From a virus, in the IMG/VR virus record IMGVR_UViG_3300025120_000694, positions 1 to 21,064 of that record: 21,064 bases of DNA; one strand, written 5' to 3'. The notes beneath the pieces were generated by a model. The model was not told the origin of the DNA, ran no database searches, and was given only the letters and a program-made list of their open reading frames with translations. The position numbers were made by a program, and so were the translations under genes. The stretch's first letter is position 1. Every line of letters starts with the position of its first letter. Positions 1 to 7,735 of the stretch are shown piece after piece.

Positions 1-114
1 GCTCTAAACGGTGCACAAATGAAAGCCGAAGGCCAGGCAATTATGGATAAGATGATTGAAGAACTTAAACTTTATGTAGATGGTTCACAACCATTGATGT
101 GGGTTATTGGCTAA
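1..114 (+). CDS. C-terminal end of an unrecognised protein (partial)
   Basis: An open frame enters from the left edge and stops with TAA at 112-114, leaving the last 37 residues. They are hydrophilic and predicted helical (KMIEELKLYVDG near the middle) and end in MWVIG. I do not recognise the family from so little. Its stop overlaps the ATG of the next gene (TAATG at 112-116), so the two are probably translationally coupled and belong to one transcript. Confidence 0.6.
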   Translation, partial: ALNGAQMKAEGQAIMDKMIEELKLYVDGSQPLMWVIG

Positions 115-509
115 TGCGTGTCGAAGAATTTGTTACTAAACCTGAGATTGTCAACGAACACGAAATGGTGTTCAGTAGATCAGGTAGTAAACTAAAAACA
201 AAATGGCGTTGTACCAGTGGTACAAGACGAGGTCGTGTAGTAGGCAATGCCAAAGACTGTGATGCACCTATAGATCAACGTAAGCGAGCACAAATGAAAG
301 TGACTCGTAAAACCAAAAGCAAAGTTGCCGCAAGAAAAGCAAAGAAGACCAAGAGAGTAAATCCAGCAAGTAGACTATTAGGCATGCTGAACAAACTGCG
401 TAAAGGCAGTGTAAGTTCGGGTGGTAAAGTTCAAAAAGCATACAAGCCGCCTAAATCAAGCCTCAAAGGCACAGTCGGGACAAAGAAAACAGTAAAAACA
501 AAAAAATAG
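114..509 (+). CDS. Small highly basic virion/prohead-type protein with CTS-like N-terminus
   Basis: This 131-residue protein starts at the ATG that overlaps the previous stop (TAATG); a GTG 15 bases upstream in frame is less likely. The N-terminus MRVEEFVTKPE resembles the capsid-targeting peptide of T4 internal head proteins (MKTYQEFIAEA). Residues 25-60 hold a compact segment with two cysteines (WRCTSGTRRGRVVG, then DCDAPIDQRKR), followed by a long Lys/Arg-rich tail with the motif KRVNPASR. From memory, basic proteins with this RCTSG...GRVV...C..PID...NPAS pattern are common in marine T4-like phages. The charge suggests DNA or prohead-core contact; that role is inference. The tail runs to a TAG just before the next gene's promoter. 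Confidence 0.8.
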   Translation: MRVEEFVTKPEIVNEHEMVFSRSGSKLKTKWRCTSGTRRGRVVGNAKDCDAPIDQRKRAQMKVTRKTKSKVAARKAKKTKRVNPASRLLGMLNKLRKGSVSSGGKVQKAYKPPKSSLKGTVGTKKTVKTKK

Positions 510-510
510 G

Positions 511-538
511 TTGACATAGTTTCATTTACTGTTATAAT
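511..538 (+). promoter_or_regulatory. Consensus sigma70 (early-type) promoter
   Basis: A perfect -35 hexamer TTGACA (511-516) and a perfect -10 TATAAT (533-538) are separated by 16 bases, directly after the stop of the upstream gene. The -10 ends 6 bases before the ATG at 545. With the usual -12 to -7 placement of the -10 box, +1 falls on the A of that ATG. It should serve the exonuclease and dNMP kinase genes early in infection through unmodified host polymerase. Confidence 0.85.
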
Positions 539-544
539 GATACT

Positions 545-1066
545 ATGGATATTATGATAGATATAGAAACTGTAGGTACCGGCCCTAATGCTTGTATTCT
601 TACAATCGCGGCCCAAACTTTTGATCCTTTAAGTGTTGGTTACCATAAACAAGATTACTATGCAAGAGTTGATGTTGACAGTCAGCCAGACAGAGAAGTT
701 GATGACGCAACTGTTGAATGGTGGTCTACACAACCACAACAAGCACAGGACGAAGCATTTTCAGAAGAGGGAAGAATTCCTTTGCGTGAAGCACTGGAAG
801 AACTAAGCAAGATATGTTTTCATTGCAATCTTACATGGGCTAACGGTACAACGTTTGATATGGTTATACTTGAAAATGCAATGAAACACTTAAAACTTCC
901 TATACCTTGGCAGTTTTGGAATGTGAGAGATGCACGTACAGTATATAGTTTGTACCCAGACTTGCCAAAGCCACGTGCAAGTCATCATGCACTTGAAGAT
1001 TGTAGAAGACAGATTGATCTACTACAACAAACCCTAAAACACCTAAAGGTAGTAGGACTTAAATGA
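545..1066 (+). CDS. dexA: DexA-like 3'-5' exonuclease (DEDDh, RNase T-like fold)
   Basis: A 173-residue DEDD-superfamily exonuclease. Motif I is IDIET with D6 and E8, motif II is NGTTFDM with D105, and motif III is HHALED with H148 and D152, giving the complete DEDDh set for two-metal 3'-5' hydrolysis. Size and motif spacing fit the T4 exonuclease A (DexA) and Rv2179c-like group; an RNA substrate cannot be excluded. In T4-like phages such enzymes degrade nucleic acid ends during infection. No Shine-Dalgarno precedes the ATG at 545; instead a sigma70 promoter lies 6 bases away, implying leaderless translation. A second in-frame ATG at 554 would keep D6 and E8 but leave only two residues before the first aspartate. 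The stop overlaps the dNMP kinase start (ATGA). Confidence 0.85.
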   Translation: MDIMIDIETVGTGPNACILTIAAQTFDPLSVGYHKQDYYARVDVDSQPDREVDDATVEWWSTQPQQAQDEAFSEEGRIPLREALEELSKICFHCNLTWANGTTFDMVILENAMKHLKLPIPWQFWNVRDARTVYSLYPDLPKPRASHHALEDCRRQIDLLQQTLKHLKVVGLK

Positions 1067-1686
1067 TAGTTGGTATTTGCGGACTTATAGGCAGTGGTAA
1101 AGGAACTGTTGCTGATATATTAGTAGAACAAGGATTTACTAAAGTAAGTTTTGCTGACAAACTTAAAGACGGTGTTGCAACTATTTTTGATTGGGATAGA
1201 GCCATGCTCGAAGGTGATACCGACGAAAGCAGAGAGTGGCGTGAACAAACAGATGATTTTTGGACACAAGAGACTGGCAGGACTATAACACCTCGTGTGG
1301 TTCTACAAGAATTTGGTACAGAATGTATGCGTGAAGGCTTTGACAATGGAGTATGGGTAAGTCTATTAAAGAAACAGATGATAGACAATCCTGGAAACTA
1401 TGTTGTGCCTGATGTGCGTTTTCGCAACGAACAAAATATGATACGAGAACTTGGTGGAGAAATTTGGCAAGTAAAACGAGGCAAAGATCCTGAATGGTTT
1501 GCGAGAGCTATATTTGATAATAATAATCTAGAAACAAGTAATTTAATGAGCGGTTATGATGTTCATGAAAGTGAATACAAATGGATAGATGTCAATACCA
1601 GATTTGATTTCATTCTTAATAACAATAGCACTCTTTTAGATTTACAATCTTTAGTCCTCAATCAAATCTCCAACTTTCCAAGGTAA
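1063..1686 (+). CDS. gp1: Deoxynucleoside monophosphate kinase (T4 gp1-like)
   Basis: This 207-residue protein begins with a P-loop, GLIGSGKGT at residues 7-15, followed by a strand and FADKLKD, the arrangement of phage dNMP kinases of the T4 gp1 family. Later elements include LLQEFGTE-like VVLQEFGTECMR (about 88-99), VVPDVRFRNEQ (about 114-124) and the acceptor/lid part with HESE near residue 168. The enzyme phosphorylates dNMPs to dNDPs in the cytoplasm to feed phage DNA synthesis. It starts at ATGA overlapping the exonuclease stop, so the two genes form a coupled pair under the promoter at 511-538. The last 36 bases overlap, in antisense, the 3' end of the convergent zinc-protein gene. Confidence 0.9.
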   Translation: MIVGICGLIGSGKGTVADILVEQGFTKVSFADKLKDGVATIFDWDRAMLEGDTDESREWREQTDDFWTQETGRTITPRVVLQEFGTECMREGFDNGVWVSLLKKQMIDNPGNYVVPDVRFRNEQNMIRELGGEIWQVKRGKDPEWFARAIFDNNNLETSNLMSGYDVHESEYKWIDVNTRFDFILNNNSTLLDLQSLVLNQISNFPR

Positions 1687-1995
1687 GTCGAGTCTTACTA
1701 TTTCAACACTACAATTTAGACAGACACTTCTAAGATTCGCAAGGTTACTATTCTTTAAGTTTCCATCCACATGGTATACAAGTATTTGTGCTCCACTTTT
1801 TGCTATAAAATTACAACGATCACAAATCTTCTTTTTTTGATACCCTTCGATTTGCCAACGAGCAACTTGGGCTTTCATTTTTCTATTTTTGCGTGTACAA
1901 CTATCACATCTAGTACGATAGTGCTTCTTATCAGCTTTGATATAATTTACCGCAACTAAACGGCGGTTACATGCACTACAGATAGGTCTATTCAT
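1651..1995 (-). CDS. HNH-like zinc-binding protein, convergent to the dNMP kinase
   Basis: A 114-residue protein with four CxxC pairs (C6/C9, C30/C33, C58/C61, C92/C95) and a central HVDGNLKN (H75, D77, N79) before NLRSVCLNC. This combination resembles HNH endonucleases, in which a His/Asn pair sits between zinc knuckles. From memory, proteins of this build, starting M-[RN]-x-PIC and ending WK.GDL..D, are frequent in marine T4-like phages. The start at 1995 (MNRPIC) is preferred over an ATG 30 bases upstream because a late-type box, GCTAAATA (2001-2008 on this strand), sits 5 bases before it. No Shine-Dalgarno is visible. Nuclease activity is inferred; it may act as a nicking or homing enzyme or simply as a zinc-ribbon DNA-binding protein. 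Confidence 0.8.
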   Translation of the reverse strand: MNRPICSACNRRLVAVNYIKADKKHYRTRCDSCTRKNRKMKAQVARWQIEGYQKKKICDRCNFIAKSGAQILVYHVDGNLKNSNLANLRSVCLNCSVEIVRLDLPWKVGDLIED

Positions 1996-2000
1996 ACGGA

Positions 2001-2008
2001 TATTTAGC
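2001..2008 (-). promoter_or_regulatory. T4-type late promoter box GCTAAATA, 5 bases before ATG
   Basis: On the minus strand GCTAAATA is followed by TCCGT and then the ATG of the HNH-like gene. T4 late -10 boxes (TATAAATA) occupy about -13 to -6, which would place +1 on the A of the ATG. There is no ribosome binding site. Confidence 0.65.
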
Positions 2009-2059
2009 AACACAAACCTTTGCAAAGGGCAATAGTAACGGCGATATTTGAACGATTCT

Positions 2060-2067
2060 TATAAATA
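2060..2067 (+). promoter_or_regulatory. Consensus T4 late promoter TATAAATA for gp18
   Basis: A perfect TATAAATA octamer lies 39 bases before the sheath gene ATG. It gives a leader of about 34 bases that carries the Shine-Dalgarno AAGGAAG (near 2095-2101). It faces away from the minus-strand late box at 2001-2008, so the two form a divergent pair. Confidence 0.85.
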
Positions 2068-2106
2068 TCATTAAGAGATTATAAAGCATTCAAAAGGAAG
2101 CAAAAC

Positions 2107-5100
2107 ATGGCACTAACATCCCCAGGCGTAGAAGTTACCGTAGTAGACGAAAGCAACTATCTTCCAGCCGCAACAAATTCAGTACCCTACATCCTGATAG
2201 CAACTGCACAAAATAAAGTAAGCGGTGCAGGCGTAGGAGTGGCCGCAGGTACAACAGCGGCAAATGCAAACAAATGTTATTTGATTACCTCACAAAGAGA
2301 TTTGGCAGCCACATTTGGTACACCATTCTTTTATAGTACATCAGCTGGTACATCAATTAACGGATACGAACTTAATGAATATGGACTACTAGCTGCCTAT
2401 TCTACACTAGGAGTAAGCAACAGGGCATACGTACAAAGAGCAGATGTAGATTTAAGCGAACTTACTGCAACACTGGTCAGACCAACAGGAGATCCAGCAG
2501 ATGGTGTGTACTGGTTTGATACAGGTGTATCAACATTTGGTGCATTTGAATGGAGTGCAACTACAGAAACATTTACTAACAAAGTGCCTACAGTTATTAC
2601 AAATGTTGCAGATTTAGTTGGAGGAACATCCAGCGGAGTACCATTAGCAAGTATAGGAAGTATATATGACTATGCAGTTAACACAACAAATACAAATAAT
2701 CCAGTATACTATAAATCACCAGGAAATACTGCAAGTTCACCAGTAGTAACCGCAAACAGTTGGGTACTAGTTGGAAGCGATGCATGGAAGAATTCATGGC
2801 CATCAATTATAGGTACTGCAACAAATCCAACACTTACTGCTGCACAATCAATTATCCTTAACGATGTGACAGTGGCAGCTTCTGGAACAACAGTTACCAC
2901 AATGGCTGCTGATATTAACAGTGCTTCTATTCCTGGTATATCTGCAACCGTAGCAAACGGTAAATTACAAATATTCATTGATTCAAATGGTTCCAACGAT
3001 GGTTCAACAGATAATGGCAATGGAATACTAATGGTAGAGCCAGGTGCAACAGGAACCTTATTAGCAGACTTAGGAATTACTGCAAGTGGTGACAAGCCGT
3101 ATTATGCGCCAGTTCTACATTTTGGTTATAACTATAACAATCCGAGTTGGCAAGCAACTGGCACTGAGCCTCATCCAACCGGTAGTGTTTGGTATAAGTT
3201 GAACAATGTTAATTCAGGAGCAAATCTTGTTGTTAAACAGTATGCAGCCGCAACTGATACATTTACTACATTGAACACACCAATTTATGCAAACGATCAA
3301 ACTGCATTAAAAAATCTTGATCCAGCAGGTGGCGGAACAAATATTGCAGCTGGCACTTTATATGTACAAAACAATGTACAAGAAAACGACACATATACAT
3401 CAAAGTTTTTTGATAGATTTACAACTGGAGCAACTTTAGTTACAGGCAATACAACAACACCAACATTTGTAAGCTCAGAAACATTTACAATCCAAGCAAG
3501 TGCAAAAAATAGTACAACACTTACTGCTGCGGTTACTGCTCAACTAGCAGGAACGAGTGCAACTGACTTTGTCACTGCATTTACTGCCGCAAATGTCGCA
3601 AATACAACTGCACGAGTACTATCTACTGGTGCAGTGCAAATTGAACATACACTTGGTGGAACTATAGTGCTCAAAGACACAAGCGGTACACCTGTATCAG
3701 ATGCAGGTATTTTAGCAACAATTACAACCGGACAGGTTAGAGCTGGAAATAACAGTGATGTAATACTAAGCAACTGGATTCCGTTAGGTTTTGGTGTAAC
3801 ACCGGTTTATACTGCAAGTTCAACTGCTCCAAGCATCGACCCTGCAGATGGTACAAAATGGTACTATAGTGCAACTGGTGATTGTGATATTTTAATACAA
3901 AGTGGCGGCACTTGGAAAGGTTACCAGAATGTAACATCTGACCAAAGAGGCTTTAATTTAAGTACTACTTCTCCAGATGGGCCAATTGTAAGTGCTACTG
4001 CTCCTACAAAGCAAAGCGACGACAGTGCATTGGTATATGGAGACTTATGGGTGTCAACTGCTGATTTAGATAACTATCCACAAATTTACAGATGGCAAAG
4101 TGTAAGCACAGTTGATCAATGGGTACTATTAGACAACAGTGACCAAACAACACAAAATGGAATACTATTTGCGGATGTACGTTGGGCAGGCAATGGAACA
4201 ACAGATCCTATTACTGGTGATATTCCTACAATTAAAAGTTTATTAACAAGCAACTATGTAGATTTAGACAAGCCAGATCCTACACTTTATCCTGAAGGAA
4301 TGCTAGTGTGGAACATGAGACGTAGTGGATTTAATGTAAAGAGCTTTGAAGCTGATTACTTTAATGCAACTGACTTTCCTTTTGCTACATTTGGTGCATT
4401 GCCTACAGTGACAGATGCTTGGGTAACTGCAAGTGGACTACAGTCAGATGGCTCTATGTTTGCAGGTAGAAAAGCAGTGAGAAACATTGTGGTAGGCGCA
4501 ATGAAAGCCGCAGTTGATGGTTCACAAGAACTACGTGAAGAGCAAAAAATATTTAATTTACTTTGTGCTCCAAACTATGAGGAACTAGCAAGTAACTTAG
4601 TCGCACTTAACAATGAGCGTAACAACACAGGATTTATCCTTAGTGATGCTCCTATGAGGTTAGCAGATACAGGAACAGACATAACAAACTATGCAACAAA
4701 TGCAAACGGAGATGGCTTAACAACTGCTGATCCATATTTTGGTGTGTTTTATCCAAGTTGTCAAACAACTGACTTGTCAGGAACAACAGTGGTTGCACCA
4801 GCAACGCACATGATGTTAAGAACAGTTGTACGTTCAGATGATGTTGCTTTTCCATGGTTAGCACCAGCAGGTACAAGACGTGGAACAGTTGATAATGCAA
4901 CACAATTGGGTTATGTGAACGCCACAACAGGTGAATTTGTGCAAACTGCTGTGAGACAAGGTTTAAGAGATACACTTTATACAAATAGTATAAATCCAAT
5001 TACTTTCATTCCTGGTTCTGGAATATTAAACTATGGAAATAAAACTACATTCAGTGGAACATCGTTAGATAGAATAAATGTTGCAAGACTTGTTGCTTTT

Positions 5101-5421
5101 ATTAGAGGTAGATTAGAAACAATTGGTAAGAACTTTGTATTTGAGCCAAACGATACTACAACACGCGATGAGATTAAAAATGCAATAGAAAGTCTAATGA
5201 TTGACTTAGTAGCAAAGCGTGGAATATACGACTACTTAGTAGTGTGTGATGAATCAAACAATACACCAACAAGAATAGATGCTAACGAACTATATGTTGA
5301 TGTTGCAATTGAGCCAGTGAAAGCAATTGAATTCATTTACATTCCAGTTAGAATTAAAAATACAGGCGAAATAGCAGCCGGAAACGTAGCCAGCTCAGGT
5401 GGCATTACATACGGTTCTTAA
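2107..5421 (+). CDS. gp18: Tail sheath protein gp18, enlarged with inserted domains
   Basis: This 1104-residue contractile sheath subunit packs around the tail tube and drives injection. The N-terminus MALTSPGVEVTVVDES and the C-terminal part (about 690-1104: DIPTIKSLL, AGTRRGTVDNA, INPITFIPGSG, then FIYIPVRIKNTGEI at the end) are typical of gp18 of marine T4-like phages. T4 gp18 has 659 residues, so about 450 extra residues lie in the middle. That insert holds a repeated unit with a P-x-x-G-x-x-W core at about 125-157, 354-388, 574-606 and 635-674, and a duplicated Ala/Thr-rich beta-type domain at about 244-325 and 454-536, each ending near a DLGI or DAGI turn. The insert probably decorates the outside of the sheath. 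Expression is from the late promoter at 2060 with a good Shine-Dalgarno, ending at the terminator at 5438. Confidence 0.93.
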   Translation: MALTSPGVEVTVVDESNYLPAATNSVPYILIATAQNKVSGAGVGVAAGTTAANANKCYLITSQRDLAATFGTPFFYSTSAGTSINGYELNEYGLLAAYSTLGVSNRAYVQRADVDLSELTATLVRPTGDPADGVYWFDTGVSTFGAFEWSATTETFTNKVPTVITNVADLVGGTSSGVPLASIGSIYDYAVNTTNTNNPVYYKSPGNTASSPVVTANSWVLVGSDAWKNSWPSIIGTATNPTLTAAQSIILNDVTVAASGTTVTTMAADINSASIPGISATVANGKLQIFIDSNGSNDGSTDNGNGILMVEPGATGTLLADLGITASGDKPYYAPVLHFGYNYNNPSWQATGTEPHPTGSVWYKLNNVNSGANLVVKQYAAATDTFTTLNTPIYANDQTALKNLDPAGGGTNIAAGTLYVQNNVQENDTYTSKFFDRFTTGATLVTGNTTTPTFVSSETFTIQASAKNSTTLTAAVTAQLAGTSATDFVTAFTAANVANTTARVLSTGAVQIEHTLGGTIVLKDTSGTPVSDAGILATITTGQVRAGNNSDVILSNWIPLGFGVTPVYTASSTAPSIDPADGTKWYYSATGDCDILIQSGGTWKGYQNVTSDQRGFNLSTTSPDGPIVSATAPTKQSDDSALVYGDLWVSTADLDNYPQIYRWQSVSTVDQWVLLDNSDQTTQNGILFADVRWAGNGTTDPITGDIPTIKSLLTSNYVDLDKPDPTLYPEGMLVWNMRRSGFNVKSFEADYFNATDFPFATFGALPTVTDAWVTASGLQSDGSMFAGRKAVRNIVVGAMKAAVDGSQELREEQKIFNLLCAPNYEELASNLVALNNERNNTGFILSDAPMRLADTGTDITNYATNANGDGLTTADPYFGVFYPSCQTTDLSGTTVVAPATHMMLRTVVRSDDVAFPWLAPAGTRRGTVDNATQLGYVNATTGEFVQTAVRQGLRDTLYTNSINPITFIPGSGILNYGNKTTFSGTSLDRINVARLVAFIRGRLETIGKNFVFEPNDTTTRDEIKNAIESLMIDLVAKRGIYDYLVVCDESNNTPTRIDANELYVDVAIEPVKAIEFIYIPVRIKNTGEIAAGNVASSGGITYGS
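2836..3714 (+). repeat. Duplicated domain inside the sheath insert (two copies)
   Basis: At protein level, residues about 244-325 (2836-3081) and 454-536 (3466-3714) of gp18 look like two diverged copies of one domain. Each runs from a strand (IILNDVTVAA; ETFTIQASA) through an Ala-rich helix (MAADINSASIPGISA; FVTAFTAANVANTTA), then a G-x-[LV]-Q-I strand (NGKLQIFID; TGAVQIEHT) and a closing DLGI/DAGI. The similarity is seen by eye in the translation only. Confidence 0.6.
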
Positions 5422-5437
5422 GGTACTTTAAATAACG

Positions 5438-5465
5438 AAAAATGAGGTTTATGCCTCATTTTTTT
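5438..5465 (+). terminator. Rho-independent terminator after gp18
   Basis: A 10-bp stem, AAAAATGAGG (5438-5447) with CCTCATTTTT (5454-5463), encloses a 6-base TTTATG loop and runs into a T tract. It separates the sheath transcript from the tube gene, which has its own promoter just downstream. The A tract on the left arm means it could also act on the other strand. Confidence 0.88.
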
Positions 5466-5478
5466 GTGGCAAATTTTT

Positions 5479-5486
5479 GATAAATA
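5479..5486 (+). promoter_or_regulatory. Late promoter box GATAAATA for gp19
   Basis: GATAAATA lies between the terminator and gp19, 25 bases before the ATG. The predicted leader contains a strong AAGGAG Shine-Dalgarno (near 5498-5503). It differs from T4 TATAAATA only at the first base. Confidence 0.7.
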
Positions 5487-5511
5487 ATATTATAATAAGG
5501 AGAATTATAAA

Positions 5512-6129
5512 ATGGCCGTATCATCGCTAACAAGAATGACTGTGCCTTTGGCATCAGACCAATCAAGTCCTACACAAGGACTGTTAATGCCAAAACTAAA
5601 ATACCGCTACCGGGTGGTATTTGAAAATCTTGGCGTATCTACACCTAGAACGGAACTTACTAAACAAGTAATGACTTTTACTAGACCAACAATAAACTTT
5701 GAAGAAATTGAAGTACCAATTTATAATAGTAGGATTTATCTTGCTGGACGTCAAACATGGGACGCAGTATCTGCAACTTTTAGAGATGACGCAGGCGGAA
5801 ATGTTACTAGATTAATTGGTGAGCAAATACAAAAGCAAATGGATACACTAGAACAAGCATCAGCAAGTTCGGGTATAGATTATAAATTTACAACACGTTG
5901 TGAAGTATTAGATGGTGGAAACGGAACAAGTGCACCTAATGTACTTGAGACTTGGGAACTATATGGTTGCTTTTTAGTAAGTGCTAACTATGGTGACTTA
6001 GATTATGGTTCAAATGACCCAGTAACAATCGAAACATCAATACGTTACGACAACGCAGTACAGACACCACTTGGAACAGGAATTGGATCAACAGTAGGAA
6101 GAACACTGGGTGACGTCGTAACTGGCTAA
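5512..6129 (+). CDS. gp19: Tail tube protein gp19
   Basis: A 205-residue protein with the build of T4 gp19 (163 residues), the subunit of the inner tail tube through which DNA passes. After a short polar N-terminus, the domain starts at KLKYRYRVVFENLG (about 29-42), continues through FTRPTINFEEIEVPIYNSR (about 56-74) and YLAGRQTWDAVSATFRDD (about 76-93), and finishes with ETWELYGCFLVSANYGDLDYG and ETSIRYDNA. The PxI.F.E..V..YN...Y.AG...W....T.RDD pattern is the tube signature in T4-like phages. It lies directly downstream of the sheath gene, as in T4, but is separated from it by a terminator. It has its own late promoter and a strong Shine-Dalgarno. Confidence 0.93.
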   Translation: MAVSSLTRMTVPLASDQSSPTQGLLMPKLKYRYRVVFENLGVSTPRTELTKQVMTFTRPTINFEEIEVPIYNSRIYLAGRQTWDAVSATFRDDAGGNVTRLIGEQIQKQMDTLEQASASSGIDYKFTTRCEVLDGGNGTSAPNVLETWELYGCFLVSANYGDLDYGSNDPVTIETSIRYDNAVQTPLGTGIGSTVGRTLGDVVTG

Positions 6130-6149
6130 TTAAGTTTAAGGAGTAACTT

Positions 6150-7367
6150 ATGGCTTTCGGTGAAGACTTTCTCAAAGGATTCTTTGGTAACGATTTCTTA
6201 AAAGACTATACACATGCGAGTAAGACTTTCCGTAGTAACAACGGAGCTCTTTCTCCACGTCGTAAGTTTCTATTTCATGTTGTTTTTAATTTAAATATAC
6301 AACAAATACCTCAACTTGCAAATGTATTTCAAGCAGACGATCTCACAAATCTAAATTTACTTGTAAAAGAAATAAAACTTCCATCTTACAGATTCAGTGT
6401 GGATACTATGAATCAGTACAATAGAAAACGTAAGATTCAAACACAGATTGAATATGATACAATTACCTGCATAATGCATGATGACGCCAGTGATTTAAGT
6501 AGAACACTTTGGTACAACTATTATTCTTATTACTACAAAGATGCAAGCCAAAAATACTATGATGCCGCAGTTACAAACGGAAGTATGGGGCCAAATGCAC
6601 AAGGTGTTGACCCTGGTGCCGCTTATCCATATGGATTTAGAGATATCTACACACAAGATAGGGAAATAAACGACTGGGGTTATATTGGTGAAAGTTATAT
6701 GGATGGCGCCAGAGAAGGTAAGCCTGCTTTCTTTCGTGATATTACAATATTTGGATTTAATGATCACAAATGGGCAGCTTATACACTTATTAATCCGATT
6801 ATAAGTTCTTTTGAACATGATACTTATAACTACTCTGAAGGTGCTGGTATTATGCAAAATACTTTTACCTTTGATTATGAAACTGTAAAATACTATCATG
6901 GTGCATTATCGGGCAATAAACCAGATGGACAAATACCTAGTTTTGCAAATCCAGGTAATTACGACACAGTTACATCACCGTTATCAAGACCAGGTAGTGC
7001 TGGAACTATATTTGGACAGGGAGGTTTGATTGATGCCGCAGGCGGAATTATCACTGATCTAAGTGCCGGTAACTTGGCTGGAGTTGTAGGAGCAATACAA
7101 AAAGGCGGCACTGCGTATGAAACATTTAAAGGTCGTGATTTACAAGCAATCTTAAAAACCGAATCAGAAAATATTGCACGTTCGCAGATTAAACAAGACT
7201 TGCCTGGCGCAGCTCGTGGTGTGCTATTTCCAAAGGCACCTGTTGCACAGGATGTTGGTAGTAAAGCTCCAGCTGGGTTGAAACCAGTAACCACAGTGGT
7301 AGCAGGCGCAGTGCCTACTAATTTGAATAAACCAGTAACGATTCCAGATCAAACAAAGTTGAAATAA
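6150..7367 (+). CDS. Second tail-tube-like protein (gp19 paralogue or tube-baseplate component)
   Basis: This 405-residue protein begins MAFGEDFLKGFFGNDFLKDY, followed by PRRKFLFHVVFNLN (about 36-49) and LLVKEIKLPSYRFSVDTMNQYN (about 70-91), which match the tube fold (strand, then EI.LP.....D....N). The body contains FNDHKWAAYTLINPIISSFEHD and FTFDYETVKYYHGALSG, comparable to the end of tube domains. The C-terminal 120 residues are low-complexity Gly/Ala/Pro-rich and probably flexible. Marine T4-like phages often carry a larger tube-like protein beside gp19. It could be a minor tube subunit or fill the role of gp48/gp54 at the tube-baseplate junction; the sequence does not decide. AAGGAG stands 8 bases before the ATG, 20 bases after gp19, so it is co-transcribed. 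Confidence 0.8.
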   Translation: MAFGEDFLKGFFGNDFLKDYTHASKTFRSNNGALSPRRKFLFHVVFNLNIQQIPQLANVFQADDLTNLNLLVKEIKLPSYRFSVDTMNQYNRKRKIQTQIEYDTITCIMHDDASDLSRTLWYNYYSYYYKDASQKYYDAAVTNGSMGPNAQGVDPGAAYPYGFRDIYTQDREINDWGYIGESYMDGAREGKPAFFRDITIFGFNDHKWAAYTLINPIISSFEHDTYNYSEGAGIMQNTFTFDYETVKYYHGALSGNKPDGQIPSFANPGNYDTVTSPLSRPGSAGTIFGQGGLIDAAGGIITDLSAGNLAGVVGAIQKGGTAYETFKGRDLQAILKTESENIARSQIKQDLPGAARGVLFPKAPVAQDVGSKAPAGLKPVTTVVAGAVPTNLNKPVTIPDQTKLK

Positions 7368-7368
7368 G

Positions 7369-7728
7369 ATGAGTACAGTAAATTATACAAATCCAGGAAC
7401 AGACCCTACTGTAAGATTATTCGATGAGTTTTATAAAAGAGAACTGGTAATTGATTCAAACATCTACGATTCGGTACTAAGTTTTTTTACTAAAATTTTT
7501 GCTAGTGAACAGGCTGCTAAAAACTTTACTTTAAGTGTTTTCACAATAAGCGAAGATAGCGGTACGCCAGTAGAAACACTGCTTAACGAACTTAGTAAGC
7601 AAAATCAAGTACAAATAACTGCTACTCTAGCATACTATCTGAATAATCAACGTAGTAATTCAACACTGCTTGGTATAACAAATACTGCTACTCCAAATCA
7701 ATATACTGCACGTAATATTCTGATATAG
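7369..7728 (+). CDS. Conserved hypothetical structural-type protein
   Basis: A 119-residue protein, start one base after the stop of the preceding gene. It begins with VNYTNPGTDPTVRLFDEFY and ends with TNTATPNQYTARNILI; the centre is helical (SFFTKIFASEQAAKNF; ETLLNELSKQNQVQ; TLAYYLNNQRS). From memory, a protein with the same NYTNPG start and ARN[IV]LI end occurs beside tail or head genes in marine T4-like phages, so it is probably a real conserved virion or assembly protein. No catalytic motif, signal peptide or membrane segment is seen. The function is unknown. Confidence 0.8.
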   Translation: MSTVNYTNPGTDPTVRLFDEFYKRELVIDSNIYDSVLSFFTKIFASEQAAKNFTLSVFTISEDSGTPVETLLNELSKQNQVQITATLAYYLNNQRSNSTLLGITNTATPNQYTARNILI

Positions 7729-7735
7729 GTGATAT

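Noticed and set aside
99-113. GTG start giving a five-residue longer basic protein
   Set aside because: The ATG at 114 overlaps the preceding stop as TAATG, as at several other junctions here, and gives the capsid-targeting-like N-terminus.
1996-2025. Longer HNH-like protein starting at 2025 on the minus strand
   Set aside because: The extra ten residues are not typical of the family as I recall it, and the late box sits inside this stretch, 5 bases before the ATG at 1995.
2043-2069. Inverted repeat GATATTT/AAATATC as a terminator
   Set aside because: The arms are short, the 13-base spacer is AT-rich, and there is no following T tract; the right arm is part of the gp18 late promoter region.
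2709-4999. Several long open frames on the minus strand within gp18
   Set aside because: They are antisense to a well supported gene, have low-complexity Leu/Ser-rich translations and no start signals.
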